DNA from: an uncultured Sutterella sp.
Lineage (GTDB): Bacteria; Pseudomonadota; Gammaproteobacteria; Burkholderiales; Burkholderiaceae_F
Direction of reading: 5' to 3'
Length of the DNA stretch: 64,000 nucleotides
NCBI GenBank assembly: GCA_937906995.1
Contig: CALESB010000002.1
Span: 43,664 to 107,663, forward strand
Shown: positions 8,267 to 16,053 of the stretch, piece by piece
Layout: every line of letters starts with the position of its first letter
How positions within the stretch are numbered: position 1 is the first letter of the stretch
Program-made: the position numbers and the translations under genes
Notes under the pieces: model-generated
Told to the model about the DNA's origin: nothing
The model's database searches: none
What the model saw: only the letters and a program-made list of their open reading frames with translations

Positions 8267-9679
8267 CTAGACAAGCTCACGATGCCAAGTTGTCCCTTGC
8301 GGCGTATCGGTTAAGATAATACCGTCAGCGGCCAATTGCTTACGAATTTCGTCAGCGCGAGCATAGTTCTTGTCCTTTTTCGCTTGACGACGTTCATCAA
8401 TCAACGCTTGAATTTGTGCTTCATCGACACCTTCGGTTGAACCCTTCAAAAAGGCTTCGGGGTCACCTTGCAAGATGTTGAGAATCGCACCTAACTTCTT
8501 CAATTGACGGCTTGCCGCTGCGTCCTTTTTCGCTTGAGCACGATTAGCCAATTCAAATAATGCAGCAACAGCAACGGGAACGTTAAAGTCATCATCCATC
8601 GCAGCCTTAAAGCGTTGTGCACACTCTTCATTCCAATCGAGCTCTTGATCGTCTGCGGGCACATCCTTTAATGCACCGTAGAGACGTTTTAAACTTTGGT
8701 AGGCATCAACAATCAAGTCCGGTCCAAAGAGAATCGGGCTACGATAGTGGGTGCGCATCAAGAAGAAACGCAACACTTGAGCACCATTGCCCTTACCAAA
8801 CTTTTCATCCGTTTCGGCAATGGCATCACGCACAGTCCAGAAGTTACCCAACGACTTACTCATCTTTTCTTCTTGACCGTCTTTATTCATCACACGAAGC
8901 GGACCCGTATGCATCCAAACATTGGCAAATTGCTTGCCATGAGCCCCTTCACTTTGAGCGATTTCATTTTCATGGTGCGGGAAAATCAAGTCAGGACCAC
9001 CGCCGTGGATATCGAACGTTTCGCCGAGATAGTGGCAGCTCATAGCCGAGCACTCAATATGCCAACCCGGACGACCCTTGCCCCAAGGGCTTTCCCATTG
9101 CGGCTCACCTGGCTTAGCCCCCTTCCAAAGCACAAAGTCCAAAGGATCACGCTTACCTAAGTCTGCTGCAACACGCTCGCCGCTACGCAAGTCGTCGATG
9201 GACTTTCCGGAGAGTTTGCCGTAAGACGGGAAGCCACGAACGGCAAAAGCAACGTCGCCACTCTCAGTTTTATAAGCCAAACCATTTTTCTCGAGTTTGC
9301 CGATGATATCCAACATTTGCGGAATAAATTGCGTTGCACGCGGCTCAACCGTTGGAGCTAAACACCCCAAAGCCATCATATCTTCTTGCATGTAGCGACC
9401 GTATTCGTCCGTCAATGCTTCGCAGGTGATCTTGCGTTCGGCTGCACGGCGAATGATCTTATCGTCAACGTCCGTGATATTACGAACAAACGTTACATCG
9501 TAGCCACTGGCTTCAAACCAACGACGAATAATGTCAAAAGAAATGAAGGTACGACCGTGACCGATATGGGTATAGTCGTAAACCGTCACGCCACAGACGT
9601 ACATTTTGACGGCGTTGGGCGTAATGGGTTGAAACGGTGCCTTTTGGCGAGATAACGTGGAATAAACCTCTAATGCCAT
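8267..9679 (-). CDS. cysS: cysteinyl-tRNA synthetase
   Basis: Class I synthetase charging tRNA-Cys. It has the HIGH-type motif as THIGHGRT near residue 37, the zinc-site cysteine in MYVCGVTVYD, a GGGPDLIFPHHENEIAQSE block, and KMSKSLGN near residue 270. 470 residues, full length for the family. It is the first gene of the minus-strand run that goes on to tilS and is divergent from the TPR gene; both promoters must lie in the 201 bases between. Confidence 0.96.
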   Translation of the reverse strand: MALEVYSTLSRQKAPFQPITPNAVKMYVCGVTVYDYTHIGHGRTFISFDIIRRWFEASGYDVTFVRNITDVDDKIIRRAAERKITCEALTDEYGRYMQEDMMALGCLAPTVEPRATQFIPQMLDIIGKLEKNGLAYKTESGDVAFAVRGFPSYGKLSGKSIDDLRSGERVAADLGKRDPLDFVLWKGAKPGEPQWESPWGKGRPGWHIECSAMSCHYLGETFDIHGGGPDLIFPHHENEIAQSEGAHGKQFANVWMHTGPLRVMNKDGQEEKMSKSLGNFWTVRDAIAETDEKFGKGNGAQVLRFFLMRTHYRSPILFGPDLIVDAYQSLKRLYGALKDVPADDQELDWNEECAQRFKAAMDDDFNVPVAVAALFELANRAQAKKDAAASRQLKKLGAILNILQGDPEAFLKGSTEGVDEAQIQALIDERRQAKKDKNYARADEIRKQLAADGIILTDTPQGTTWHRELV

Positions 9680-9880
9680 GATCTACTTTCACCAAAGTTA
9701 TTTGTCGATAACGTATAAGTATACTAACTCAGACTCTTAAATAGTCTAATTTAAAACCGCTTAAAAGAATTCTTCATGCGTTTCGAAGATATATCTGGTT
9801 GCATCTTTTCTGAGTATTAAATGCTCATCTGCTTATAATCGAGGTGAAACTACTTCAGACCAAAGTGGAAATTTTTATTT

Positions 9881-10426
9881 ATGGTTTGTCTATCTCAAAC
9901 ATTGAAATCCGTCATTTTGACTGCCTGCTCTATCGGGATTGCTCAAGTTGCCTTGGCTAACGAGATTTTCGAAGAGCCTGCCACTGAAATAGAACGCGCC
10001 GCCTTGATCGATCGTTTAATTGTGCACAAGGATTATAAAAATGCTTTAGCTCAAGTGGCTGAAGGTTTAAAAGTCAATCCCAAAAGTGCTCAACTCAAGT
10101 TTAAACAAGCCGTCATCTACGAGCGTTCTGGACAGACAACTCGTGCCAAAGCGCTTTTAGAAGATTTTATCGATAGCTATCCAGAAATCGTTGAGCCATA
10201 CAATAATTTGGCTGCTATTTATGCTGCTGAAGGCAATATTGATCGAGCTTTAACGCTTTTGAATCAAGCCATCACCATCAATCCCCGTTTTGCGCTTGGG
10301 CACGAAAATTTAGGTGACCTTTATCTGCAAAAAGCCATTGCACACTACAAGAATGCCGTCAAAGGACAACCTCAAAATAGTCGTATGAACCGCAAGTTAA
10401 AAGCGGCGGAAAACTTAATGCATTAA
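9881..10426 (+). CDS. exported tetratricopeptide-repeat protein
   Basis: A 181-residue protein with a signal peptide at about 1-26 (VILTACSIGIAQVALA) and at least three TPR units between residues 45 and 175, seen in the pattern LAAIYAAEGNIDRALTLLNQAITINPRFALGHENLGDLY type of helix pairs. Such proteins divergent from cysS are usual in Burkholderiales. It probably sits in the periplasm as a protein-protein adaptor; the partner is unknown. In relatives the gene is often followed by peptidyl-prolyl isomerase genes, whereas here an IscB element begins about 15 bases after its stop. Confidence 0.75.
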   Translation: MVCLSQTLKSVILTACSIGIAQVALANEIFEEPATEIERAALIDRLIVHKDYKNALAQVAEGLKVNPKSAQLKFKQAVIYERSGQTTRAKALLEDFIDSYPEIVEPYNNLAAIYAAEGNIDRALTLLNQAITINPRFALGHENLGDLYLQKAIAHYKNAVKGQPQNSRMNRKLKAAENLMH

Positions 10427-10446
10427 AAGGACGTTTTCATCAATAA

Positions 10447-10466
10447 CCCCTGCCTAAAGGCAGAGG
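10447..10466 (+). repeat. left-end hairpin of the IscB element
   Basis: CCCCTGCCTAAAGGCAGAGG folds into a hairpin with one mismatch and a TAAA loop. It is the counterpart of the right-end hairpin at 11973-11992. Confidence 0.8.
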
Positions 10467-10720
10467 CTTGAAAAAGCCTCGATTGACTAGCCTCAGTGAT
10501 CCTTCTTTGGAAGGTGAACTACGTTGGATTGGAATGTATAGGCACCGTGGGATGTTCATCCTAGTTCCACGCTCTGCGGTCTGTGATTAAAAGCTCTGAG
10601 AGGTAGGAGCGGTGTTGCAGACAAGAAACCCATTCCAACATTGGCGAAGGATGTTAACACGGCATTGGTTTATCTGATGTTGTTGAACGGAACCTGCGGG
10701 TATCCGTTAAGGAGAAACTT
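10467..10720 (+). ncRNA. omega-RNA (HEARO-type guide RNA scaffold) of IscB
   Basis: About 250 bases between the left hairpin and the iscB start have no open frame but many paired segments, for example GGCTTGAAAAAGCC at 10466-10479 and CCTTCTTTGGAAGG at 10501-10514, and end in the iscB ribosome site AAGGAG (10709-10714). Position, length and structure fit the omega-RNA (HEARO RNA) that IscB proteins bind. In this family the guide is the roughly 16 bases at the RNA 5' end, copied from DNA just outside the left end; here that would be the bases just before about 10441, at the 3' end of the TPR gene region. Transcript ends and guide length are inference. Confidence 0.75.
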
Positions 10721-11983
10721 GTGAAAGTTTTTGTTTTAAATAGGCGCGGTCAGCCCTTGATGCCGTGTTCTCCCGCGAAAGCGAGACATTTGCTCAAGGC
10801 TAACAAAGCGACGGTTAAGCGTAGAACGCCTTTTACGATCCAGTTAAGTATCGCCACAGGCGAAACGAAGCAGGATGTGATATTAGGTGTGGACGCTGGG
10901 GCAAAACATATCGGTCTTTCCGCCACAACGGAAAAAGCCGAAGTGTTTGCGTCTGAAGTGGAACTACGCCAAGACATCTCTGGTCTTTTGGCGGATCGTT
11001 TGGCTTTTCGCCGTGGTCGTCGCCATCGCAATACGCGCTATCGTGCGCCTCGTTTCAATAATCGAGTTCACTCGAAGCACAAAGGTTGGCTTGCTCCAAG
11101 CATAGAGAATCGCATTCAAGCGCATATATCGCGCATAGATGCGGTTTGTAGGCTTTTGCCAGTCTCAAAGATTGTGATTGAGACCGCTTCCTTTGACATT
11201 CAGAAGATTAAGAATCCTGATGTTGAAGGTGAAGGCTATCAGCAAGGTGATCAACTCGGTTTTTGGAATGTGCGTGAGTATGTTCTTTGGCGAGATGGTC
11301 ATGTTTGCCAACGCTGTCGCGGTCGTTCCAAGGACAAAATCCTCAACGTTCACCATCTTGAAAGTCGCAAGACGGGCGGTGATGCACCCAATAATTTGAT
11401 CACACTCTGCGAGACGTGCCACAAGGCATTTCATGCAGGAAAGATTAAGTTGAAAGTGAAGCGTGGACAGTCCTTCAAGGCTGAAACCTTCATGGGCATC
11501 ATGCGTTGGACGTTGCTCGCAAGAGTACGTCAAGCGCATCCACATCTTCCTGTTGAGAACACTTTTGGTTATTTGACGAAACATAAGCGTATCGTTTTGG
11601 GTTTTCCAAAGACGCATTGTGCTGACGCTTTCTGTATCGCAGGGAACCTGAAAGCCCAACGGACAGGTGTCTACCTCTATCAGAAGCAGACACGTAAACA
11701 CAATCGCCAAATTCACAAGTGTTCGATTTTGAAAGGTGGTGTTCGTAAGCTCAATCAAAGTCCTTATCTCGTCAAGGGATTCAGACTTTTCGACAAAGTG
11801 CAGTGTCTTGGGCAAGAGGGATTTATTTTTGGACGACGTGCGTCTGGTTATTTTGACGTGAGAACGTTGAGTGGCAAGAAGTTGTCGCCTGCTATCCATG
11901 CCAAAAAATTGACACTTCTCGAAAAGAGAAAGACTTTTTTAACCGAATTGAGAAAGGAGAACGGCGCTTCCTCCCCTGTCTGA
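10721..11983 (+). CDS. iscB: IscB RNA-guided endonuclease
   Basis: IscB is the ancestor-type relative of Cas9 that cuts DNA with an omega-RNA guide. The domain order is complete: N-terminal PLMP domain (QPLMPCSPAKARHLLK, residues 11-26), RuvC-I with Asp58 in LGVDAGAKHIG, an Arg-rich bridge helix at about 93-115, RuvC-II with Glu154 in IVIETASFD, an HNH insert at about 190-240 with zinc cysteines 196/199 and 230/233 and the HH pair at 211-212, RuvC-III with His299 and Asp302 in KTHCADAFCIA, and a C-terminal target-motif-binding region. All catalytic residues are present, so both nuclease centres should work. The start is GTG with AAGGAG six bases before. 420 residues. The stop lies inside the loop of the right-end hairpin. 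Confidence 0.93.
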   Translation: MKVFVLNRRGQPLMPCSPAKARHLLKANKATVKRRTPFTIQLSIATGETKQDVILGVDAGAKHIGLSATTEKAEVFASEVELRQDISGLLADRLAFRRGRRHRNTRYRAPRFNNRVHSKHKGWLAPSIENRIQAHISRIDAVCRLLPVSKIVIETASFDIQKIKNPDVEGEGYQQGDQLGFWNVREYVLWRDGHVCQRCRGRSKDKILNVHHLESRKTGGDAPNNLITLCETCHKAFHAGKIKLKVKRGQSFKAETFMGIMRWTLLARVRQAHPHLPVENTFGYLTKHKRIVLGFPKTHCADAFCIAGNLKAQRTGVYLYQKQTRKHNRQIHKCSILKGGVRKLNQSPYLVKGFRLFDKVQCLGQEGFIFGRRASGYFDVRTLSGKKLSPAIHAKKLTLLEKRKTFLTELRKENGASSPV

Positions 11984-11992
11984 AGACAGAGG
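11973..11992 (+). repeat. right-end hairpin of the IscB element
   Basis: CCCCTGTCTGAAGACAGAGG, the same hairpin as the left end with a changed but still paired base pair. The iscB stop TGA (11981-11983) forms most of its loop. Confidence 0.8.
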
Positions 11993-12011
11993 TTTCCGCG
12001 CCTAATTTTCT

Positions 12012-12800
12012 ATGATGCTGATCGATACCCACTCACACTTTGGTATCGTACCAACGCAAGTTGCTTACGAAACTCAATTGCGTCACGCGCAAGACCAGGG
12101 TGTGGGTTGTGGAATCATTACAACTGGTAGTGTTCATGATTTTGAAGTGGCTAAGCGGGTAGCACATCAGTATGGGTGGGGCTATGCTGTGGGTATTCAT
12201 CCGCTTTTTGTTCTTCAGGCAAGTGATAAAGATCTTAGTGTTTTAAAGCAATTCCTTGAAAAGAATCATCAAGATCCTCATTTGGTCGCCATTGGAGAAA
12301 TCGGCCTTGATCGCTTTGAGGGCGCTCCGGATATAGAGAAACAAAAATTCTTTTTTAAATCTCAGCTTGAACTTGCTGCACAGTACGTGTTACCCGTTTC
12401 CGTGCACTCAAGACGATCATTGTTTCTGGTTGACCAATATTTAAGAAATTACCCCAAACTTCAAGTTGCTTTGCATGCTTTTAGCGGCTCTATTGAAGAG
12501 GCTAAAACCTTGAGCGCTCGTGGCTACAAAATGGGATTTGGTGGAGCTATGACTTACAGCGGAAGTAAACGCGTCAGAGCGGCGGCGCAATTTCTCCCAG
12601 CGAGCACTTTACTTTTAGAAACGGATTGCCCAGATATGCCACCAGCCTTTGATGCTAAAGGACAGTCCGAGCCGAGTTATTTAAAAGCCTATCTTCATTG
12701 TTTAGCTCAGTTGCGAAATACTGATCCAGAGATTTTGGCTGAACAAATTTTCACTAATACAATTGAGACTTTCCCTAAATTGCAACTAATACTTAAGTGA
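12012..12800 (+). CDS. TatD-family metal-dependent hydrolase
   Basis: TIM-barrel hydrolase of the TatD/YcfH/YjjV group, usually assigned a 3'-5' DNase role. Metal ligands are visible: DTHSH near residue 6, GEIGLD near residue 96, a His in PVSVHSRRS, a His in VALHAFSGS and the Asp in LLETDCPDM. 262 residues, full length. ATG ATG at 12012-12017 gives two possible starts and neither has a ribosome site, since only a few bases of AT-rich DNA separate it from the IscB right hairpin; the element probably displaced the native leader, and expression may depend on read-through from iscB. Confidence 0.85.
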   Translation: MMLIDTHSHFGIVPTQVAYETQLRHAQDQGVGCGIITTGSVHDFEVAKRVAHQYGWGYAVGIHPLFVLQASDKDLSVLKQFLEKNHQDPHLVAIGEIGLDRFEGAPDIEKQKFFFKSQLELAAQYVLPVSVHSRRSLFLVDQYLRNYPKLQVALHAFSGSIEEAKTLSARGYKMGFGGAMTYSGSKRVRAAAQFLPASTLLLETDCPDMPPAFDAKGQSEPSYLKAYLHCLAQLRNTDPEILAEQIFTNTIETFPKLQLILK

Positions 12801-12993
12801 TATATTGGCTATTGACTTTTTAGAACCGAAAACTTTCGTTACAACCAGTGTTTAAAGCCCTCTAGGGACTTTCCCGAGAAAATCATCCAGACGCAAAAAA
12901 GTATGACTATAGTCAAAACTGCCTAGACATCTTGACGGTTAATATATCGAGGTGGTCACTAGACCTTGTTGTTACTTTTTTATGGGGTTCGTT
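12801..12993 (+). other. leader region of the S8 peptidase gene
   Basis: 193 bases without a gene. It must carry the promoter of the peptidase; TTGAC appears twice (12831 region and 12934 region), but I cannot pair either with a convincing -10. A short imperfect dyad at 12854-12872 has no U tract. Confidence 0.3.
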
Positions 12994-15213
12994 ATGAATC
13001 GCGCTTTTAAATCTGTTTGGAATGACGTTCGTCAATGCTTTGTTGTGACAAACGAAATTCAAAAGTCTCATGTCAAGTCTTCTAAAAAAGCCGTAGTTGT
13101 TGCTGTTGCCGCTACGGCTCTTTTTTCAGGTATCGCTAGCGCTGCTTATGTTGAGCCTGGTCAAGTCGGGGATATCAGTTCTTGGGAAACGGCTGAATAT
13201 CATAAAGACCATGGCATGGACATGATCAATGCATCGACGGCTTACGCTGAAGGCTATACGGGTAAGGGCGTTTTGATTGGTATTACGGACTCTGGTGTTT
13301 TGTTATCCCATCCGGAATTAGCAGGTAACCGCATTTACACGGTTACGGCCAAGGGTAAGTACTGGAAGGATGGTACGCGCTATCCGTTTGCTTACATGGG
13401 TCAAACTGGTGAAGCTAAGAACCGCTTCGGTGTGTATCACAAGGGTGAAAAGTTCAATGTTCCTGGCAACTTTATCTTAGGTCATAGTGACTCTCACGGC
13501 ACGCACGTGACGGCTGTAGCCGCCGGTAATCGTGATGGTGTTGAATCTCACGGTGTTGCTTTTGACTCAAAGGTGGTTGTCGGTAGCACGGGTGGTAACG
13601 ACAACATGAACTACGGTCCTTTCCAAGACTATGGATACTTCTTGGCCGTTTGGGACAAGGTTGGTTCTACGGGTACCAAGGTCATTAATAACTCTTGGGG
13701 TACGAACACCCGTATTGTTGATAAGAACCACCACTATGATGTTGGTCAAATCGGTACTTATGGTGAAGAAGTCGCTGATAATGAAGCACGCACCGACTAC
13801 GATACGACGAACTCAATTACGGAATACTTCCTCTTTAAGGCTGATGCTAAGGCCAATGGTGGCAAGAACTTTATGGATGCCGCTTGGGAAGTTGCTAAGA
13901 AGTACGATTTGATTCAAATCTTTACGAACGGTAATCGTCGCTTCCAAAACCCGTTCTATCGTGCAGTCTATCCGTTCTACAATCCGGAAGCAGAAAACAA
14001 CTGGGTTGCAGCCGGTTCCGTTCAACGTGATCCGAAGGATGGTTCTTACATCATTCACGGTGATGTGAACACGAAGGACGATACCAACTACGGCTCTGGT
14101 GGCCATAACCATGCCGGTATTGCCAAGTGGTGGGGTGTGACCTCTCCGACGGATGCCTGGAACGCAGCTGTTAATAATAAGACAGGTGAAGGCTTCTATA
14201 AGGTTGCTGGCGGTACGTCTAATGCTGCTCCGCACATCGCTGGCTCTCTAGGCGTTTTGCAACAACGCTTTGGCGACTACATGACGCCGACGCAAGTTCG
14301 TAACGTTCTCTTTACGACGGCTAACCGTACGGACAATGGCGCTGGTAAGGCTATTCGTGGTAGCGATGGCGACAAGATTGATCCGTTCGTACCGGATGAA
14401 GATTATGGCTGGGGTATCATCGATTTAGGTAAGGCCGTCTATGGTCCTGGTCAATTCTTCGGAACGTTTGATGTGACGATGAATCGTGACGATGCCTGGC
14501 ACAATGCCATTAGTGACCAAGCTATCCAAGCTCGCGGTAAGGAAGATGCCAAGTACCTCAAGAAGAACGAAAAGCGTGTCGCTGAGCTAAAGGCTAAGGA
14601 AACGCTTACGGACGAAGAAGGTTGGGAACTCGAGTATAAGGAAAAACGCTTTGCTGCCATTGCTGACCGTGCCGCTCAAGGCAATGTTGGTAAGCTCGTT
14701 AAGCGTGGTACGGGTACGTTGACGTTAACGGCTGTTAACGGCTACACGGGTGGTACGCAAGTCATCGGTGGTACTTTGGCTGGTTTGACGGAATCCTTTG
14801 GTTCTGGCGAAGTTGATGTGCAAAAGGGTGCAACACTTCAATTGCATAAGAGCTTTGACGTAACGAAGGCTGGTCCCAAGGGACATGTCACTACGCAAGC
14901 CGTCGGTACCGATAAGAGCCGTGATGATGCTAACGTTGTTTTAGAAGAAGGCGCAACGTTAGCTTTGGCAGCACCTGAAGTCTCTTTGAAGAACTTGACG
15001 GTTAAGGGTGATGCAACCTTGAAGGTCGTTGGTCTCAATAAGGCTACGGTGAAATTGGTCACGAAGGATGGTCAAGTCACGTATCGAGTATCAGTTGATG
15101 ATGATTTGGTTGGCGCTGAAAACTTAAAGGCAGATTTCGATAAGGAACTCTTTAAGTCAGCCGATATCAAGGTCGATGGTGATGACATCATCTTGACGAT
15201 GACGTTGAAGTAA
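12994..15213 (+). CDS. S8 (subtilisin-like) serine peptidase with autotransporter-type leader, no barrel
   Basis: 739 residues from the ATG at 12994, chosen because it begins the extended signal peptide region MNRAFKSVWNDVRQCFVVTNE typical of type V secretion substrates (GGGG stands seven bases before). A hydrophobic core at 33-49 ends in SASA-like residues at about 50. The catalytic triad is complete: Asp99 in GITDSG, His168 in SHGTHV, Ser409 in GGTSNAAPH. Near residues 565-590 there is one autotransporter-associated repeat (GTGTLTLTAVNGYTGGTQ...GGTL), followed by more beta-helix-like strands. The family normally ends in a 12-strand barrel finishing in an aromatic residue; this one ends in TMTLK and a terminator follows. 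It may be periplasmic, released by another route, or use a barrel in trans. Confidence 0.85.
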   Translation: MNRAFKSVWNDVRQCFVVTNEIQKSHVKSSKKAVVVAVAATALFSGIASAAYVEPGQVGDISSWETAEYHKDHGMDMINASTAYAEGYTGKGVLIGITDSGVLLSHPELAGNRIYTVTAKGKYWKDGTRYPFAYMGQTGEAKNRFGVYHKGEKFNVPGNFILGHSDSHGTHVTAVAAGNRDGVESHGVAFDSKVVVGSTGGNDNMNYGPFQDYGYFLAVWDKVGSTGTKVINNSWGTNTRIVDKNHHYDVGQIGTYGEEVADNEARTDYDTTNSITEYFLFKADAKANGGKNFMDAAWEVAKKYDLIQIFTNGNRRFQNPFYRAVYPFYNPEAENNWVAAGSVQRDPKDGSYIIHGDVNTKDDTNYGSGGHNHAGIAKWWGVTSPTDAWNAAVNNKTGEGFYKVAGGTSNAAPHIAGSLGVLQQRFGDYMTPTQVRNVLFTTANRTDNGAGKAIRGSDGDKIDPFVPDEDYGWGIIDLGKAVYGPGQFFGTFDVTMNRDDAWHNAISDQAIQARGKEDAKYLKKNEKRVAELKAKETLTDEEGWELEYKEKRFAAIADRAAQGNVGKLVKRGTGTLTLTAVNGYTGGTQVIGGTLAGLTESFGSGEVDVQKGATLQLHKSFDVTKAGPKGHVTTQAVGTDKSRDDANVVLEEGATLALAAPEVSLKNLTVKGDATLKVVGLNKATVKLVTKDGQVTYRVSVDDDLVGAENLKADFDKELFKSADIKVDGDDIILTMTLK

Positions 15214-15234
15214 TACCTTAATACTTCAGTTCGA

Positions 15235-15276
15235 GAGTCGGCTGCAAAAAGATAACTTTTGTGGCCGATTCTTTTT
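15235..15276 (+). terminator. terminator after the S8 peptidase
   Basis: A 15-base stem with three G-U pairs (arms 15235-15249 and 15257-15271) and loop AGATAAC, followed by T5. Confidence 0.85.
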
Positions 15277-15467
15277 GGACAATTGTCATCACTTGAAATA
15301 CTTTAATGGCAATGAAAGCATTGTAAGCCCGTGCTTTCTGCTAAAATCCCAATGACTGAGCGCGAGCTGTAAAGACTTGAGCGCTTCGAGATAATTTTGA
15401 CGAACATCCAGGATGAAAAATCAGGATTCGTCGCCAACTTTAATCAACTATTTTGGGGGATATACCA

Positions 15468-15917
15468 ATGGCTATTGAACGCACACTTTCTATCATCAAA
15501 CCTGATGCCGTTGCTAAGAACGTGATCGGTCAAATCTACACGCGTTTCGAAAACGCTGGTTTGAAGATCGTTGCTGCTCAAATGCGTCAACTTTCTCAAG
15601 CTGAAGCTGAAGGCTTCTACGCTGTTCACAAGGAACGTCCCTTCTTCAAGGATTTGGTTGCTTTCATGACCTCTGGTCCTGTTATGATCCAAGTTTTGGA
15701 AGGCGAAGGCGCCATCCTTAAGAACCGTGAATTGATGGGCGCTACGGACCCGAAGAAGGCAGCTCCGGGCACGATCCGCGCTGACTTTGCTGAAAGCATC
15801 GACGCTAACGCTGTTCACGGCTCTGACGCTCCTGAAACGGCTGCTGTCGAAGTGGCTTACTTCTTCCCGGCTTTGGCAATCTGCGAACGCAAGTGCGGTT
15901 GCTGCTGCGGCAAGTAA
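15468..15917 (+). CDS. ndk: nucleoside diphosphate kinase with Cys-rich tail
   Basis: Ndk transfers the gamma phosphate from ATP to NDPs and dNDPs through a phospho-His. The family start ERTLSIIKPDAVAKN, the MTSGPV block and the catalytic His in NAVHGSDAPETA are present. I start at 15468, where GGGGGA lies 8-13 bases before; a longer frame from 15453 adds residues not seen in the family. The protein is 149 residues, about eight longer than usual, because after the normal ICER end it carries RKCGCCCGK. That cluster of four cysteines is odd and might bind a metal. Ndk heads the conserved ndk-rlmN-ispG-hisS run. Confidence 0.95.
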   Translation: MAIERTLSIIKPDAVAKNVIGQIYTRFENAGLKIVAAQMRQLSQAEAEGFYAVHKERPFFKDLVAFMTSGPVMIQVLEGEGAILKNRELMGATDPKKAAPGTIRADFAESIDANAVHGSDAPETAAVEVAYFFPALAICERKCGCCCGK

Positions 15918-15992
15918 TTCAGGTCGCTAGATGTTAAAAGTGCCACCGCCTCGAAAATTGGGCGGTGACGCTTGTGGCAGTCAGAATTCAGG

Positions 15993-16023
15993 TTCGAGAG
16001 TTTCTCGGACTTTTTGTGTTTTT
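15993..16023 (+). terminator. terminator after ndk
   Basis: A 7-base stem (15993-15999 with 16003-16009, one G-U) and a 3-base loop, followed by CTTTTTGTGTTTTT. A second GC-rich hairpin at about 15943-15968 (CACCGCC/GGCGGTG) precedes it. Confidence 0.65.
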
Positions 16024-16053
16024 AGTTAACCCTCTTTTTCCACGTCATACCCT

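Larger units (their letters stand above)
10441..12003 (+). mobile_element. IscB element (IS200/IS605-superfamily, transposase-less)
   Basis: A unit with two matching end hairpins in direct orientation, an omega-RNA region, and an intact iscB gene. The hairpins (10447-10466 and 11973-11992) are identical at 17 of 20 positions, and two of the three differences are a compensating C-G to T-A pair change, so the structure is under selection. Ends of this sort are typical of IS200/IS605 elements moved by the HUH transposase TnpA. No TnpA is present, so the element would need one in trans or is immobile. Exact ends are not determined; about 10441 and 12003 are estimates. It lies between the TPR gene and tatD and leaves tatD with almost no leader of its own. 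Confidence 0.8.

Noticed and set aside
11165..11899. Long minus-strand frame inside iscB
   Set aside because: Its reading is the shadow of a conserved coding region; the plus-strand protein has full domain structure.
12854..12872. Imperfect dyad after tatD as a terminator
   Set aside because: Two mispairs and no U tract.
13813..14235. 140-codon minus-strand frame in the S8 gene
   Set aside because: Covers the catalytic Ser region of a well-conserved protease; a shadow frame.
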